A DNA stretch of 64,000 nt from Verrucosispora sioxanthis (GCF_010560025.1 NZ_SAIY01000012.1:62001-126000); one strand, 5' to 3'. Counted from the first letter of the stretch, positions 27,103 through 36,663 are shown. Notes: generated by a model not told the origin, from the letters alone. Numbers and translations are program-made.

Positions 27103-28891
27103 CCCGGTCGCCCACCTGCGCCCGGAAACCTGGGAGCGGGCCAACCGCCTGCTGGTACGCAAGGCGCTGGCCGAATTCAGCCACGAGCGGCTGCTCACCC
27201 CCGAACCGGAGGGCTCGGCCGCCGACTCCACCGGCCGCCGCTGGTACACCGTCACCGCCGCCTCCGGCGCGGTCCGGTACCGGTTCGCGGCCCGGGTGAT
27301 GACCCTGGAGCACTGGGACATCGACCCGGAGAGCATCAGCCGGCACCGGGACGGTGAGTCGCTGCCGCTGGACGCGGTCGACTTCTGCCTCGACCTGCGT
27401 GACGCGCTCGGCCTCACCGACCGGATCCTGCCGGTCTACCTCGAGGAGATCACGTCCACCCTCGCCGGCCTGGCGTACAAGCTGGACCGGGCGCTGCCCG
27501 GCGCGGCGAAGCTGGTGGCGGCCGACTTCCAGACCATCGAGACCTCGATGACCGAGGGTCATCCCTGTTTCGTGGCCAACAACGGACGGCTCGGCTTCGG
27601 CGTCGACGAGTACCACCGGTACGCCCCCGAGGCGGCCCACCCGGTACGGCTGATCTGGCTCGCCGCCCACCGCGACCACGCCACCTTCACCAGCTCGGCG
27701 GACCTGGACCGGGAGACGCTGCTGCGCACCGAACTGGGCGAGGCGACCCTCGCCCGGTTCGCCGCGACCATGACCGAGCTGGGCCTCGACCTCGCCGACT
27801 ACCACCTCATCCCGGTACATCCGTGGCAGTGGTGGAACAAGCTGTCGGTCACCTTCGCCGGCGAGGTGGCGCGTCGCCGGCTGGTCTGCCTCGGCGAGGG
27901 CCCCGACGAGTATCTCGCCCAGCAGTCCATCCGCACCTTCTTCAACGTCAGCCACCCCGAGCGGCACTACGTCAAGACCGCGCTGTCCGTGCTGAACATG
28001 GGCTTCATGCGGGGCCTGTCGGCCGCGTACATGGAGGCCACCCCGGCCATCAACGACTGGCTGGCCGACCTGATCGACGGCGACGAGGTGTTCCGGGCCA
28101 CCGGACTGACGATCATCCGGGAGCGGGCCGCGGTCGGCTACCGGCACCGCCAGTACGAGGCCGCCACCGACCGCTACTCCCCGTACCGGAAGATGCTCGC
28201 CGCGCTGTGGCGGGAGAGCCCGGTACCCGACCTGGCGGACGGCCGGAGACTGGCCACCATGGCGTCGCTGCTGCACGTCGACGCCGACGGCCGGTCGTTC
28301 GCCGCCGAGCTGATCGCGGCCTCCGGGCTGGCACCGGCGCAGTGGCTGCGCCGCTACCTGACCGCCTACCTGACCCCGCTGCTGCACGCCTTCTACGCCT
28401 ACGACCTGGCGTTCATGCCGCACGGCGAGAACGTCATCCTGGTGCTGCGCGACGGCGTCGTCGAGCGCGCGATCTTCAAGGACATCGCCGAGGAGATCGT
28501 GGTGATGGGAGCCGACGCGCAGCTGCCGCCGGCGGTCGAGCGGATCCGGGCCGACATCCCGGAGGACATGAAGCTGCTGTCGATCTTCACGGACGTCTTC
28601 GACTGCTTCTTCCGATTCCTCGGCGCGACCCTTGCCGACCAGGGCGTCCTCGGCGAGGAGGAGTTCTGGCGTACCGTGGCCGACTGCGCCACCGAGTACG
28701 CCGGCCGGGTACCGCACCTGGCCGACCGGCTGGCCCGCTACGACCTGTTCGCCCCGGAGTTCGCACTGTCCTGCCTCAACCGGCTGCAACTGCGCGACAA
28801 CCAGCAGATGGTCGACCTGGCCGACCCGTCGGCGGCCCTGCAACTGGTCGGTGCCCTGACCAACCCGCTAGCCCGGTTCGCACCGTCCTGA
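27089..28891 (+). CDS. desD: NRPS-independent siderophore synthetase (DesD)
   Basis: 600 residues, GTG 27089 with AAGGAG upstream. IucA/IucC family: nucleotide and carboxylate-binding motifs EGHPCFVANNGRLGFG and VHPWQWWNK, then KTALSVLNMGFMRGL and FMPHGENVILVLRDG, plus a FhuF-like C-terminal region. It adenylates the succinyl carboxylate and joins hydroxamate units, trimerising and cyclising them into desferrioxamine-type products. Last gene of the biosynthetic arm; a strong hairpin follows. Confidence 0.94.
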   Translation: MTSPDPVAHLRPETWERANRLLVRKALAEFSHERLLTPEPEGSAADSTGRRWYTVTAASGAVRYRFAARVMTLEHWDIDPESISRHRDGESLPLDAVDFCLDLRDALGLTDRILPVYLEEITSTLAGLAYKLDRALPGAAKLVAADFQTIETSMTEGHPCFVANNGRLGFGVDEYHRYAPEAAHPVRLIWLAAHRDHATFTSSADLDRETLLRTELGEATLARFAATMTELGLDLADYHLIPVHPWQWWNKLSVTFAGEVARRRLVCLGEGPDEYLAQQSIRTFFNVSHPERHYVKTALSVLNMGFMRGLSAAYMEATPAINDWLADLIDGDEVFRATGLTIIRERAAVGYRHRQYEAATDRYSPYRKMLAALWRESPVPDLADGRRLATMASLLHVDADGRSFAAELIAASGLAPAQWLRRYLTAYLTPLLHAFYAYDLAFMPHGENVILVLRDGVVERAIFKDIAEEIVVMGADAQLPPAVERIRADIPEDMKLLSIFTDVFDCFFRFLGATLADQGVLGEEEFWRTVADCATEYAGRVPHLADRLARYDLFAPEFALSCLNRLQLRDNQQMVDLADPSAALQLVGALTNPLARFAPS

Positions 28892-28902
28892 CCGCCGGCG
28901 GA

Positions 28903-28943
28903 CCTCGATCCCGACCGGCCGTCGCCGTCAGTCGGGATCGGGG
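28903..28943. terminator. Bidirectional terminator between desD and the MpaB gene
   Basis: CGATCCCGAC (28906-28915) pairs perfectly with GTCGGGATCG (28931-28940), and the stem extends by GG/CC with one mismatch. It separates the convergent desD and oxygenase genes and overlaps the oxygenase stop. Confidence 0.65.
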
Positions 28944-29845
28944 CGGCTCGCGGTGACGGCACCGCCGCCGGTCGTCCGCGAATCGGTGGTGTCGGCCGGG
29001 CCGAGCTGGTCGATGGTGTAGCCGTCCGGGTACGTCCGGGTGCTGATCACGCCGCCGGCGAACAGCGGCGCGGTGCGCGGCCGGCCGAGGTGGCGCAGCA
29101 GCCACGCCCGGACGCGCAGGCCGGCGTGCAGTCCGGCGCGTACCGGCCAGGCCGGGGTGGCGACCCGGGCGGCCGCGCGCAGCCGGTCGTCGTACAGCGC
29201 GGCGACCAGGGCGTCGCCGATCGGAGCCAGCGGGCGGGGCAGCCGGCCGAGCAGCAGCTCCCGGGTGGCCCGTTCGATCGCCGCCGCGTCGTCGTTGGGG
29301 CGCAGGTGCGCCGCGTCGTAGGCGTCGAACCAGTCGGCGAACTCCCGGTAGGTCTCCGGGATGTCGGTGATGCCCATCCGGCGGCCCAGCTCCCGGTAGA
29401 GCGCATGGGTGGCGCGCCGCTCGTGACAGCAGGTGGGACGCCAGCCGTGCCGGTCGATCCAGCGGGTCGGGATCACCACCAGACAGCCGAGCACGTACCG
29501 ATAGTGGTCGTTGCCGATGCCGTACGGGCGATGGATCTGGTTGACCCGGCGCAACGCGGCCCGCCCGCGCGGATGGTCGAAGCCGTTGAGCACCATCTCG
29601 TACATCAACAGCCCGGTGTCGTCGATGCGCTTGCGGGTCCGCTGGGTCAGCTCACCGGTGGCGGTGTGCACGGCGGCGATCTCCGGAATCGAGAAGGAGC
29701 GGTTGAACGCCAGGTTGAGCCCGAGCCGCAGATCCCAGCAGAACTCGTGGCGCAGCATCGTCTGGTAGATCTCCAGGTGGTCACGCTCAGGGTCGAGCGA
29801 CCGGATACGCGCCAGGTTGGCGTGACGGTCTCGCAACAGCGGCAC
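28928..29845 (-). CDS. MpaB-type oxygenase domain protein (DUF2236)
   Basis: About 305 residues of the DUF2236/MpaB/latex-clearing-protein-like family, helical haem oxygenase-like proteins. Visible features are IYQTMLRHEFCWDLRLGLNLAFNRSFSIP, here described as the family's H/R-containing N-terminal helix, RYVLGCLVVIPTRWIDRHGWRP, and GRLPRPLAPIGDALVAALYDD. Fungal MpaB cleaves a prenyl chain and Lcp cleaves rubber; most bacterial members are uncharacterised. GTG 29845 lies within a GGAGG site; TTG 29836, with ideal spacing to that site, may be the true start. It converges on desD and is unrelated to siderophore synthesis as far as can be seen. Confidence 0.7.
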   Translation of the reverse strand: MPLLRDRHANLARIRSLDPERDHLEIYQTMLRHEFCWDLRLGLNLAFNRSFSIPEIAAVHTATGELTQRTRKRIDDTGLLMYEMVLNGFDHPRGRAALRRVNQIHRPYGIGNDHYRYVLGCLVVIPTRWIDRHGWRPTCCHERRATHALYRELGRRMGITDIPETYREFADWFDAYDAAHLRPNDDAAAIERATRELLLGRLPRPLAPIGDALVAALYDDRLRAAARVATPAWPVRAGLHAGLRVRAWLLRHLGRPRTAPLFAGGVISTRTYPDGYTIDQLGPADTTDSRTTGGGAVTASRPDPD

Positions 29846-29906
29846 CTCCAGCGGTGGTCGACTGCCGGCCCGGCCAACTGGTCCGGCCGGCCGTTGGGCC
29901 GTCGGC

Positions 29907-30941
29907 TCAGTCCGCGGCCAGCTCGACCAGGTCGCGGTCGAGCAACTCGGCCAGCAGCGTGTGCCGGCCGGGGTCGTTCTTCGGCGTGATGCCCCGGCTG
30001 GGCATCTCCGAGGTCATCAGCAGGTGCAGGTGCATCCGGTACAGCGTGAGCCGGCGGCGTGCTCCGTCGTCGAAGGCGAGCGGCACACCGGTGGCCTCGG
30101 CGTAGCCGCGCAGGAACGGGTGCGTCGGTTCGTCCTCGGCGCGGCGGAACAGCAGCGGTGAGACCAGGTCGAGCAGCGGATCACCGTAGAGGAACCGCTC
30201 GCCGTCGACCAGCCCACACATCCGGTACGCGCCGTCGGCGTCCCGGTCGGCGAGGACGTTGCCGTCCCAGCAGTCGAAGTGCAGCAGCGCCGGCCGGCGT
30301 ACCGTGTCGAGCACCTCGCCGTGCCGGGTCACGAGTGCCCGCAACCGCTGCGGCGGCACCGGCAGCGGCACCTGCCAGTCGACCGCGTCGGCGATCAGGT
30401 CGTCGATCATCGCGGTGAACGCGGCCGACCAGGTCGCGCCGCCGGTGCGGCCGGCGTCATAGCCGAACCGGTCGCCGGTGACCCGGTGCAGGGCGGCCGT
30501 CGCCGCGCCCAGGTCGGCGCGGACCGGCCCGTCGTCACCGTCCAGGTCGGGCAGGGCCCGGCCGGGCAGCCGGCCGGTGACCAGCCACTCACCGAGCCGC
30601 CGGTCCCGGCCGTGGTGCAGCACCGGCGGCACCGGCACCTGCGGCGCCCGCTCGGCGACCAGCCGGAAGTATCGGGCCTCGGCGGCGAGCAGGTCGGTCT
30701 CGTAGCGCAGCAGCCGCGCGGTGGGCGGCGGGGCGACCTTCAGCACCACGTCGCGGTGACCTGGTGCCACGCGGCCCGCTCCCGGCCGCTCGCCGTCGAG
30801 GCGGACCCACCACACCGCGGCGAAGCCGCCACCGGACAGCGGCCCGCAGTCCGCCACCCGCCGGTCCGGCCCGAACGAGGACCGGACGAAGTCGACCACG
30901 TCGTCGGGGGAGAGGACCCGCTGCGTTGGACTGACCGGCAC
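29907..30941 (-). CDS. Aminoglycoside-phosphotransferase-fold kinase
   Basis: About 344 residues (GTG 30941 preferred; the frame continues to 31025). It is kinase-like: Gly-rich loop (SGGGFAAVWWVRL), Lys in DVVLKVAP, catalytic LLHFDCWDGNVLAD and metal-binding GLVDGERFLYGDP. The APH/choline-kinase/fructosamine-kinase superfamily phosphorylates small hydroxylated molecules or confers drug resistance. The substrate cannot be assigned. It is transcribed after the propeller lipoprotein, with a short gap between. Confidence 0.8.
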   Translation of the reverse strand: MPVSPTQRVLSPDDVVDFVRSSFGPDRRVADCGPLSGGGFAAVWWVRLDGERPGAGRVAPGHRDVVLKVAPPPTARLLRYETDLLAAEARYFRLVAERAPQVPVPPVLHHGRDRRLGEWLVTGRLPGRALPDLDGDDGPVRADLGAATAALHRVTGDRFGYDAGRTGGATWSAAFTAMIDDLIADAVDWQVPLPVPPQRLRALVTRHGEVLDTVRRPALLHFDCWDGNVLADRDADGAYRMCGLVDGERFLYGDPLLDLVSPLLFRRAEDEPTHPFLRGYAEATGVPLAFDDGARRRLTLYRMHLHLLMTSEMPSRGITPKNDPGRHTLLAELLDRDLVELAAD

Positions 30942-31125
30942 CACCCGGCCAGCGTAGGCCGCGCTCCGCACGCTGTCCGTCCCGTGCCCGCCGTCCGCAC
31001 CCGGTGTGCGGCCGGCGGGCGGCACGGGTCAGCCGTCGGTCACCACTCCGGTCAGCATCACCTCCGGCACCGGCCCGTCGACGGGGTTGTAGACCTGTAG
31101 CTGTGCGAACCACTCCGGGTCGACG

Positions 31126-32337
31126 TCAGTGGCGTGATCCGGTCGACGCGTCCGGCACGTACTCGAGCACGACCCCCCGCAGGTAGCGCGGGGTGGTGGG
31201 GAGATCTGCCGCGCCCACCGCGAACATCAGGGGGCTGCCCGGGGTCCCGGCGATCCCGTGCAGGCTCAGCCCGACCGCGTCCGGCGGCTGCGGCGCCGCA
31301 ACGCCGGCCCACCCGCCCGTCCGGTACGTGACAAGCGAAGCGCTCGGCGTCGGCGAGTTGTCGATCAGCCACGGCTGTCCGGCGTGGTCGGTGACCACGT
31401 CGGGCAGTGCGCCACCCGGCGCGTACCTGAGCAGTTCGAACGATCCACCGCCCCCGCGCACGGCCAACCCACCGTCGCCGACCGCCCACAGCTCGCTGGA
31501 GGATCGACCCGCGAGCGCGCGGAACGAGGACTCGTCGTTGTTGACGCCCACCTGGACCGTACGCCAGCCCGAGCCGTTCCAGTGGAAGAGCAACGGGCCC
31601 TTGAAGCCCTGCCACGCGCCGTTGCCGGCGGCCCAGACGTCATCCGGCCCGATGGCCTTGATCGCGGTGACGGTGCAGAAGTTCGGCATTCCACCGAAGG
31701 ACGTGCCGCCGGTGCGGCACTCGGCGGGCGGCTGGTGTGACCGCCAGGATCGTCCGTCCCACTGCTTGATGATCACATTGCTGCCGTCGTTGCCCACCAA
31801 CCAGGTCTGTTCGCCGAGGACGGTAAGTCCGGTGATCAGTGCCTGGCTCTCGCCGTCGCCCCGCGCGAACGGCACCTCGCGCCAGGCGCTGCCGTCGTAG
31901 TGCAGGACGTGCGTCACCTGCTCCTCCGGGGTGGCGGCGGCCGTGCTGCCGACCGCCCAGACATTCGACGGCGAGTCGGCCGCGACGAGGTCGAGCCGGC
32001 CGTGCCATGAGATCGCCGGCACGGCCGCTCGTGTCCAGTTCGTTCCGTCCCACCGAAGGACCAACGGGGTGCCGGTGTCGTTCGGCTGGTCGGGCGAGTA
32101 AGCCTCGCTACCGACGGCCCACGCGTGCCTGGCGTCCACCGACACCACGTCCCACAGCACGCTTGTGGGCCCGGCCAGCTCCGGCAGCGTGGCCAGCCGC
32201 CAACCCGGTTCCGGCGCGTCGGCGGCGACGGCTCCGGGTGGTCCGTCGGAGGGGGCCGAGGTGCTCGTGCCCGCCGATCCGCCGGTGCACCCCGACACCA
32301 GCAGGACGGCGGCCGTCGTCACGACAATCTTGCGCAT
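31126..32337 (-). CDS. Secreted beta-propeller-like lipoprotein
   Basis: 403 residues with a lipoprotein signal (MRKIVVTTAAVLLVSGC) and a Ser/Thr/Pro linker. The body repeats blades of the form 'D-x-W-A-V-G ... L-R-W-D-G-x-x-W' (HAWAVGSEAY, NVWAVGSTAA, DVWAAGNGAW, ELWAVGDGG; each with a following W-D/N-G-x-W), a photosynthesis-factor/sialidase-type propeller pattern. The role is unknown; a surface-bound binding protein is likely. After its stop, a second frame stays coding-like to about 31027 (EWFAQLQVYNPVDGPVPEV), so the C-terminus may be altered by a shift near 31128. Confidence 0.72.
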   Translation of the reverse strand: MRKIVVTTAAVLLVSGCTGGSAGTSTSAPSDGPPGAVAADAPEPGWRLATLPELAGPTSVLWDVVSVDARHAWAVGSEAYSPDQPNDTGTPLVLRWDGTNWTRAAVPAISWHGRLDLVAADSPSNVWAVGSTAAATPEEQVTHVLHYDGSAWREVPFARGDGESQALITGLTVLGEQTWLVGNDGSNVIIKQWDGRSWRSHQPPAECRTGGTSFGGMPNFCTVTAIKAIGPDDVWAAGNGAWQGFKGPLLFHWNGSGWRTVQVGVNNDESSFRALAGRSSSELWAVGDGGLAVRGGGGSFELLRYAPGGALPDVVTDHAGQPWLIDNSPTPSASLVTYRTGGWAGVAAPQPPDAVGLSLHGIAGTPGSPLMFAVGAADLPTTPRYLRGVVLEYVPDASTGSRH

Positions 32338-32468
32338 GGCCCTGATGATCGCATCGCGAATCCACGCATGCGATCACGTCTGTCCCATGCGTGCGGCCTG
32401 CGGCGGCTTGCCGGGTTCCGCGATGTGTCCAGCGCCTGGCCTGGCGGGTGGTCGATACGCTCGGCGGC

Positions 32469-34175
32469 GTGGAGGCCCCGGAGTCCGGATCGCCGGTCCA
32501 GCCGGAGCCGGAAGAGCCACGTCGCTTCGTCATCTGCGGCGACGACAGCCTGGCGTACCGGCTCGCCGACGAACTCACCAACCGGCACGGCGGTCAGGTC
32601 ACGGTGATCCTGCGGTCCCGGACATCCCGGTACGGTCGACGCATCGCCCGGCTGCCCGGCGTCCGGTGCATCGTGGCGGAGCGGCCGGACACCGACGCCT
32701 ACCAGACGGCCGGGCTGGGCACGGCCGACGCGTTGGCCCTGGTCGACCGCAACGACGTGGCGAACATCGAGGCCGCGCTCCAGGCCCACGACCTGCACCC
32801 GACGCTGCGGATCGTGGTGCGGATGTTCAACACCGGACTGAGCCGAGGACTCGACCAACTGCCCTACTGCACCGTCCTGTCCGACGGGGCGCTGGCCGCG
32901 CCGGCCTTCGTCTCCGCCGCCGTCGGCCAGGCCACTCCCCGGCACGGCCTACGCGACGGCACGATGTTCGTCGCCGGACGCGACGAGGTACGCGAGCACG
33001 AGGTGGTCTGTGGCCTGGCGATCACCCGCAACGGCGACGAGGTCGAGGTACTGCCGGCCCACCAGCACGAGGCCGACCTGGTGCTCGCCGCCGTGGCACC
33101 CTGGCGTCCGGAGACGTCCCGCCGCCGCCCGATGACCCACGGCTACCCGCTCGGAACGATCGCGGGCCGGGTCTGGCGCCGGATCCGCGTCGTCCTGGGC
33201 GTCTTCCTCGGACTGCTGCTCGCCGCCGCCGTCGTGCTCGCCCTGAGCCGTCCGGCAACCACCTGGTCCCAGGCGTTTTTCGAGGCGGTCCTCGCCACCT
33301 TGGGTGGCGCGGACGTCGAGCCGACCGCCACCGGGGTGGAGAAGGCGACGCTGGTTGTCCTCACCATCGCCAGCATCGCCCTGATTCCGCTGCTCACCGG
33401 CGCCGTGGTGGACGCAGTGATCAAGGTACGACTGGAGGTGGCGGACGGTTCCCTGCCGAGGCGGGCCAGCGGACACGTCATCGTGGTCGGGCTGGGCGGG
33501 GTCGGCAGCCACGTGGTCGAAGGTCTGCACGCCCTCGGGGTCGACGTGATCGCCATCGACCGCTCGGCGGACGCGCGCGGCGTATCGGCTGCGCGGGAGC
33601 TGCGGATTCCGCTGATCGTCGGGGACGCGAGTCGTCGAGAGACGCTGGTCGCCGCTTCGCTGGCGACCAGCCGCGCCCTTGTCGTACTCACCTCGGACGA
33701 TGTGACGAATCTGGAGACCGCGCTGGTCGGCCGCGCCGTCCGGCCCGATCTGCGGGTGGTGTTGCGGCTCTTCGACGGCGACTTCGCCGACCAGGTGCAG
33801 CGCGCCTTCGACCTCACCATCTCCCGCAGTGTCAGCTATCTCGCGGTGCCGTCGTTCGTGGCGCGGATGCTGGGTCACGAACTGGAGGCGATTCCCGTCG
33901 CCCGGCGGGTGTTGCTGGTCGCGAAGACGACGGTCGGCGAGCGCTCGTTGCTGGCCCGGATGACCGTCGGTGATCTGCGCCGGCCGGGCGAGACATGGTT
34001 GCTGCGGTTGACGAACCTCGTCGGCAGTCAGCTGCCGGCGACCGTCGCGGACGGACGGCGGTTGCGTCCCGGAGAGAAGATCACGGTGGTGGCGACCAGG
34101 GCCGGGCTGGCCCGGCTGATGGCGGAGGCGGCAGCCCGCCCCGACGCGGTGCGGCACATCGTGCCGCACGAGTGA
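32469..34175 (+). CDS. RCK-TM-pore-TM-RCK channel-like NAD-binding protein
   Basis: About 568 residues if started at GTG 32469; the frame is open to ATG 32391. Order: N-terminal RCK/TrkA-N domain (RRFVICGDDSLAYRLADEL, about 18), membrane helix (241-260), a re-entrant-loop-like stretch ending TLGGAD (277-282), second helix (292-316), second RCK domain with a complete VVGLGGVGSHVV motif (338), then a TrkA-C-like end. K channels carry TVGYGD at the filter; here the aromatic and glycine are lost. It resembles CASTOR/DMI1-like ion channels more than a K channel. Transcribed alone, divergent from the propeller lipoprotein. Confidence 0.75.
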   Translation: MEAPESGSPVQPEPEEPRRFVICGDDSLAYRLADELTNRHGGQVTVILRSRTSRYGRRIARLPGVRCIVAERPDTDAYQTAGLGTADALALVDRNDVANIEAALQAHDLHPTLRIVVRMFNTGLSRGLDQLPYCTVLSDGALAAPAFVSAAVGQATPRHGLRDGTMFVAGRDEVREHEVVCGLAITRNGDEVEVLPAHQHEADLVLAAVAPWRPETSRRRPMTHGYPLGTIAGRVWRRIRVVLGVFLGLLLAAAVVLALSRPATTWSQAFFEAVLATLGGADVEPTATGVEKATLVVLTIASIALIPLLTGAVVDAVIKVRLEVADGSLPRRASGHVIVVGLGGVGSHVVEGLHALGVDVIAIDRSADARGVSAARELRIPLIVGDASRRETLVAASLATSRALVVLTSDDVTNLETALVGRAVRPDLRVVLRLFDGDFADQVQRAFDLTISRSVSYLAVPSFVARMLGHELEAIPVARRVLLVAKTTVGERSLLARMTVGDLRRPGETWLLRLTNLVGSQLPATVADGRRLRPGEKITVVATRAGLARLMAEAAARPDAVRHIVPHE

Positions 34176-34217
34176 CAACGGCGCTCATGGTGTGGCTTGC
34201 GGCCGACGGTGGCGTCC

Positions 34218-35078
34218 TTACGGGACGTCGACGTCGCGGAGCGCTCCGGCGATCATGCGATGGCCCTGCGCCTCGAACGCCTCGTCGCCCACCCGGTACG
34301 CCCAGGCCGCGGTGCCGATCGCCTCGCGGACCCGGTTCCGGTGCCACGCGTCCGGCTCACGGGGATCGGTCCCATAACCGTCGAGGAAGGCTGCCTCGAG
34401 CCTCGGATCGCGCCGGAAGTCCCGGGCGGCCAGCCGACCGAAGTCCGTGTACGCGGGACGCAGGGCGGCGCGACCGAAATCGATCACACTGAGCACGCCT
34501 TCGTGGACCAGCCAGTTCCGGGGCTGCCAGTCGCCGTGGGTGGGCACCAGGGACGCCGACGGGGTCGGCCAGGAGGTGATTTCGGCCCGCAGCCGCCGCA
34601 CGGTGTGCGCGGCGATCCGATGTGGTCGGCGCAGCCAGGCCAGGGCCTTCTCGTTCTCGCGTCGCTCGTGGTCGTCGTCGGTGACGACGAACTGGGCGTG
34701 CAGCAGCGCCAGCAACTCGCCGGCCTGCCGGTAGAGGCGAGGATCGTCGGCGTGCTCGCTGCCGAGCACCAACTGACCGGGCAGGTAGCGGGTGACGAGC
34801 AGTTTCGCGTCCACGTCGCCGTGCACCAGGGCCGGCGCGCGGCCCCGATCGGTCCAGGGCCGCAACCAGTTGGCATGGGCGTCCAGTTCGCGCCGGATGC
34901 CGTGGTCGTCGTCGCCGCCGGCCTTGACGATGAATCGCGCACCCGCGCAGGTCACCTCGAGGACGGTGGTGGCCACCAAGCCCCAGCTGTGCTCGGCCTC
35001 GACGCTCGTCCCGGGAAGCCACCGCGCCAGCAGCGTCTGCTGCTGGCGGGTGAGGTTCCCGAGCGCCGAGGTCACCAC
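34218..35078 (-). CDS. Phosphotransferase (APH family)
   Basis: About 287 residues (GTG 35078; the frame continues to 35156). It is kinase-like: ARFIVKAGG (ATP-binding Lys), ALVHGDVDAKLLVTRYLPGQ hinge, and catalytic VPTHGDWQPRNWLV with SVIDFGRA as metal site. Aminoglycoside/macrolide or metabolite kinases share these motifs; no specificity is visible. It ends 40 bases from the convergent channel gene. Confidence 0.78.
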   Translation of the reverse strand: MVTSALGNLTRQQQTLLARWLPGTSVEAEHSWGLVATTVLEVTCAGARFIVKAGGDDDHGIRRELDAHANWLRPWTDRGRAPALVHGDVDAKLLVTRYLPGQLVLGSEHADDPRLYRQAGELLALLHAQFVVTDDDHERRENEKALAWLRRPHRIAAHTVRRLRAEITSWPTPSASLVPTHGDWQPRNWLVHEGVLSVIDFGRAALRPAYTDFGRLAARDFRRDPRLEAAFLDGYGTDPREPDAWHRNRVREAIGTAAWAYRVGDEAFEAQGHRMIAGALRDVDVP

Positions 35079-35107
35079 GAGAGGATACGAGCCGACCGTG
35101 GGTACGG

Positions 35108-36637
35108 TCAGGACCCGCCGGACCCGGTTGCCTGCGGGACCGTCAGCGCGGTCCACGACACGGGCGGCAGCTCGACGGTGAGCAGACCGTCGGAGAGCCG
35201 CGCGGTGTCGTTGTTGCGCAGCCCGACCCGGTGCGGGTCGCGCAGGTCGTTGGCGGCGCGCACGTCGGTGTCCCAGATGCCCTGGGCCGAGACCGCACCG
35301 GTCGGCTGGAACGCGCGCAGGTCGATCGTCACCGTCGTCGCCTCGGTGAGGTGCCGATTCTGCAGGAACACCGACAGCCCGGTGCCGTCGCTTGTCGCCG
35401 CGGCGGCCACCACCGGCACCGAGCCGAAGGTCGCGGTGGTCGTCTCGTCGGCGTCGGCCAGGACCCGCAGCGCGTCACCCCGGGCGGCGTGCGAGGTCAC
35501 CGAGAACGGGAAGAACGTCGTCTGCCGCCAGGCCGGGCCGCCGGGCTCGGTCATGATCGGGGCGATCACGTTCACGAGCTGCGCGAGGTTCGCCGAGGTG
35601 ACCCGGTCGGCGTGGTTGAGCAGGGAGATCAGCAGACCGCCGAGGACGACGGCGTCCGCGACGGTGTAGCGGTCCTCCAGCAGGCGTGGTGCGACCGGCC
35701 ACTCGTCGATGGTGAAGGTGCGCGCCTTCTCCTGCCACCGGCTCATGTACCAGATGTTCCACTCGTCGAACGCGAGATCCACCCGCTTGGACGAGCGTTT
35801 GACCGTGCGTACGTGATCGACGGTGGCGACCACCGACTCGATGTAGGTGTCCATGTCGACCCCGGAGGCGAGGAAGCTCGCGAGGTCTCCGTCGTGTTCC
35901 TGGTAGTACGCGTGGCAGGAGATGTAGTCGACGTCGTCGTAGGCGTGGTTCAGCACGACGCGTTCCCACTCACCGAAGGTCGGCATGCCCCGGCCGGACG
36001 AGCCGCAGGCGACCAGCTCCAGGTTCTGATCCACCTGGCGCATCGCCTTGGCCGTCATCGACGCGAGCTTGCCGTAGTCGGTGGCGTCGCGGTGGCCGAG
36101 CTGCCAGGGACCGTCCATCTCGTTGCCGAGGCACCACATGGCGATGCCGAACGGCTTCTCCCGGCCGTTGGCGGCCCGTTGCTCGGCACGGGCGGTGCCG
36201 GCCGGCAGGTTCGTGTACTCCAGCAGCTCGACGGCCTCCTTCGGGCCGCGGGTGCCGAGGTTCACGGCCAACATCAGCTCGCTGCCGACCAGGTCGAGCC
36301 AGTGTTGGAACTCGTGCAGGCCGACCTGGTTGGTCTCGGTGGAGTGCCAGGCGAGGTCGAGCCGACGCGGTCGCTCGGCCACCGGCCCGACCCCGTCCTC
36401 CCAGTTGTAGCCGGAGACGAAGTTGCCGCCCGGGTACCGGACCGTGCTGACACCCAGCTCCTTGACCAGCTCGACGACGTCACGCCGGAACCCGTCCGGT
36501 CCGGCGCTCGGATGCCCGGGCTCGTGGATCCCGTCGTAGATGTGCCGGCCGAGATGTTCGACGAAACCGCCGAAGAGTCGTCGACGGACCGGCCCGATGG
36601 TGAACGCCGGGTTGATGGTGAGGTGCGCGCGGGGCAT
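35108..36637 (-). CDS. GH51 alpha-L-arabinofuranosidase
   Basis: 509 residues, ATG 36637 with AAGGAG just upstream. It has no signal peptide, so acts in the cytoplasm. The GH51 TIM barrel shows the acid/base Glu in MWCLGNEMDG and the nucleophile Glu in LAFDEWNIWY, with VRYPGGNFVSGYNWEDGVGP near the N-terminus. A C-terminal beta-sandwich follows. It removes terminal arabinofuranose from imported arabino-oligosaccharides. It lies downstream of a LacI gene read in the same direction, with a LacI-type operator between them. Confidence 0.93.
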   Translation of the reverse strand: MPRAHLTINPAFTIGPVRRRLFGGFVEHLGRHIYDGIHEPGHPSAGPDGFRRDVVELVKELGVSTVRYPGGNFVSGYNWEDGVGPVAERPRRLDLAWHSTETNQVGLHEFQHWLDLVGSELMLAVNLGTRGPKEAVELLEYTNLPAGTARAEQRAANGREKPFGIAMWCLGNEMDGPWQLGHRDATDYGKLASMTAKAMRQVDQNLELVACGSSGRGMPTFGEWERVVLNHAYDDVDYISCHAYYQEHDGDLASFLASGVDMDTYIESVVATVDHVRTVKRSSKRVDLAFDEWNIWYMSRWQEKARTFTIDEWPVAPRLLEDRYTVADAVVLGGLLISLLNHADRVTSANLAQLVNVIAPIMTEPGGPAWRQTTFFPFSVTSHAARGDALRVLADADETTTATFGSVPVVAAAATSDGTGLSVFLQNRHLTEATTVTIDLRAFQPTGAVSAQGIWDTDVRAANDLRDPHRVGLRNNDTARLSDGLLTVELPPVSWTALTVPQATGSGGS

Positions 36638-36663
36638 GAGACTCCTTACCGATGATCACCTAC

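Noticed and set aside
22465..28891. Aerobactin-type siderophore cluster
   Set aside because: A DesA-type lysine decarboxylase and a single NIS synthetase fit desferrioxamine; no second synthetase or citrate-specific evidence.
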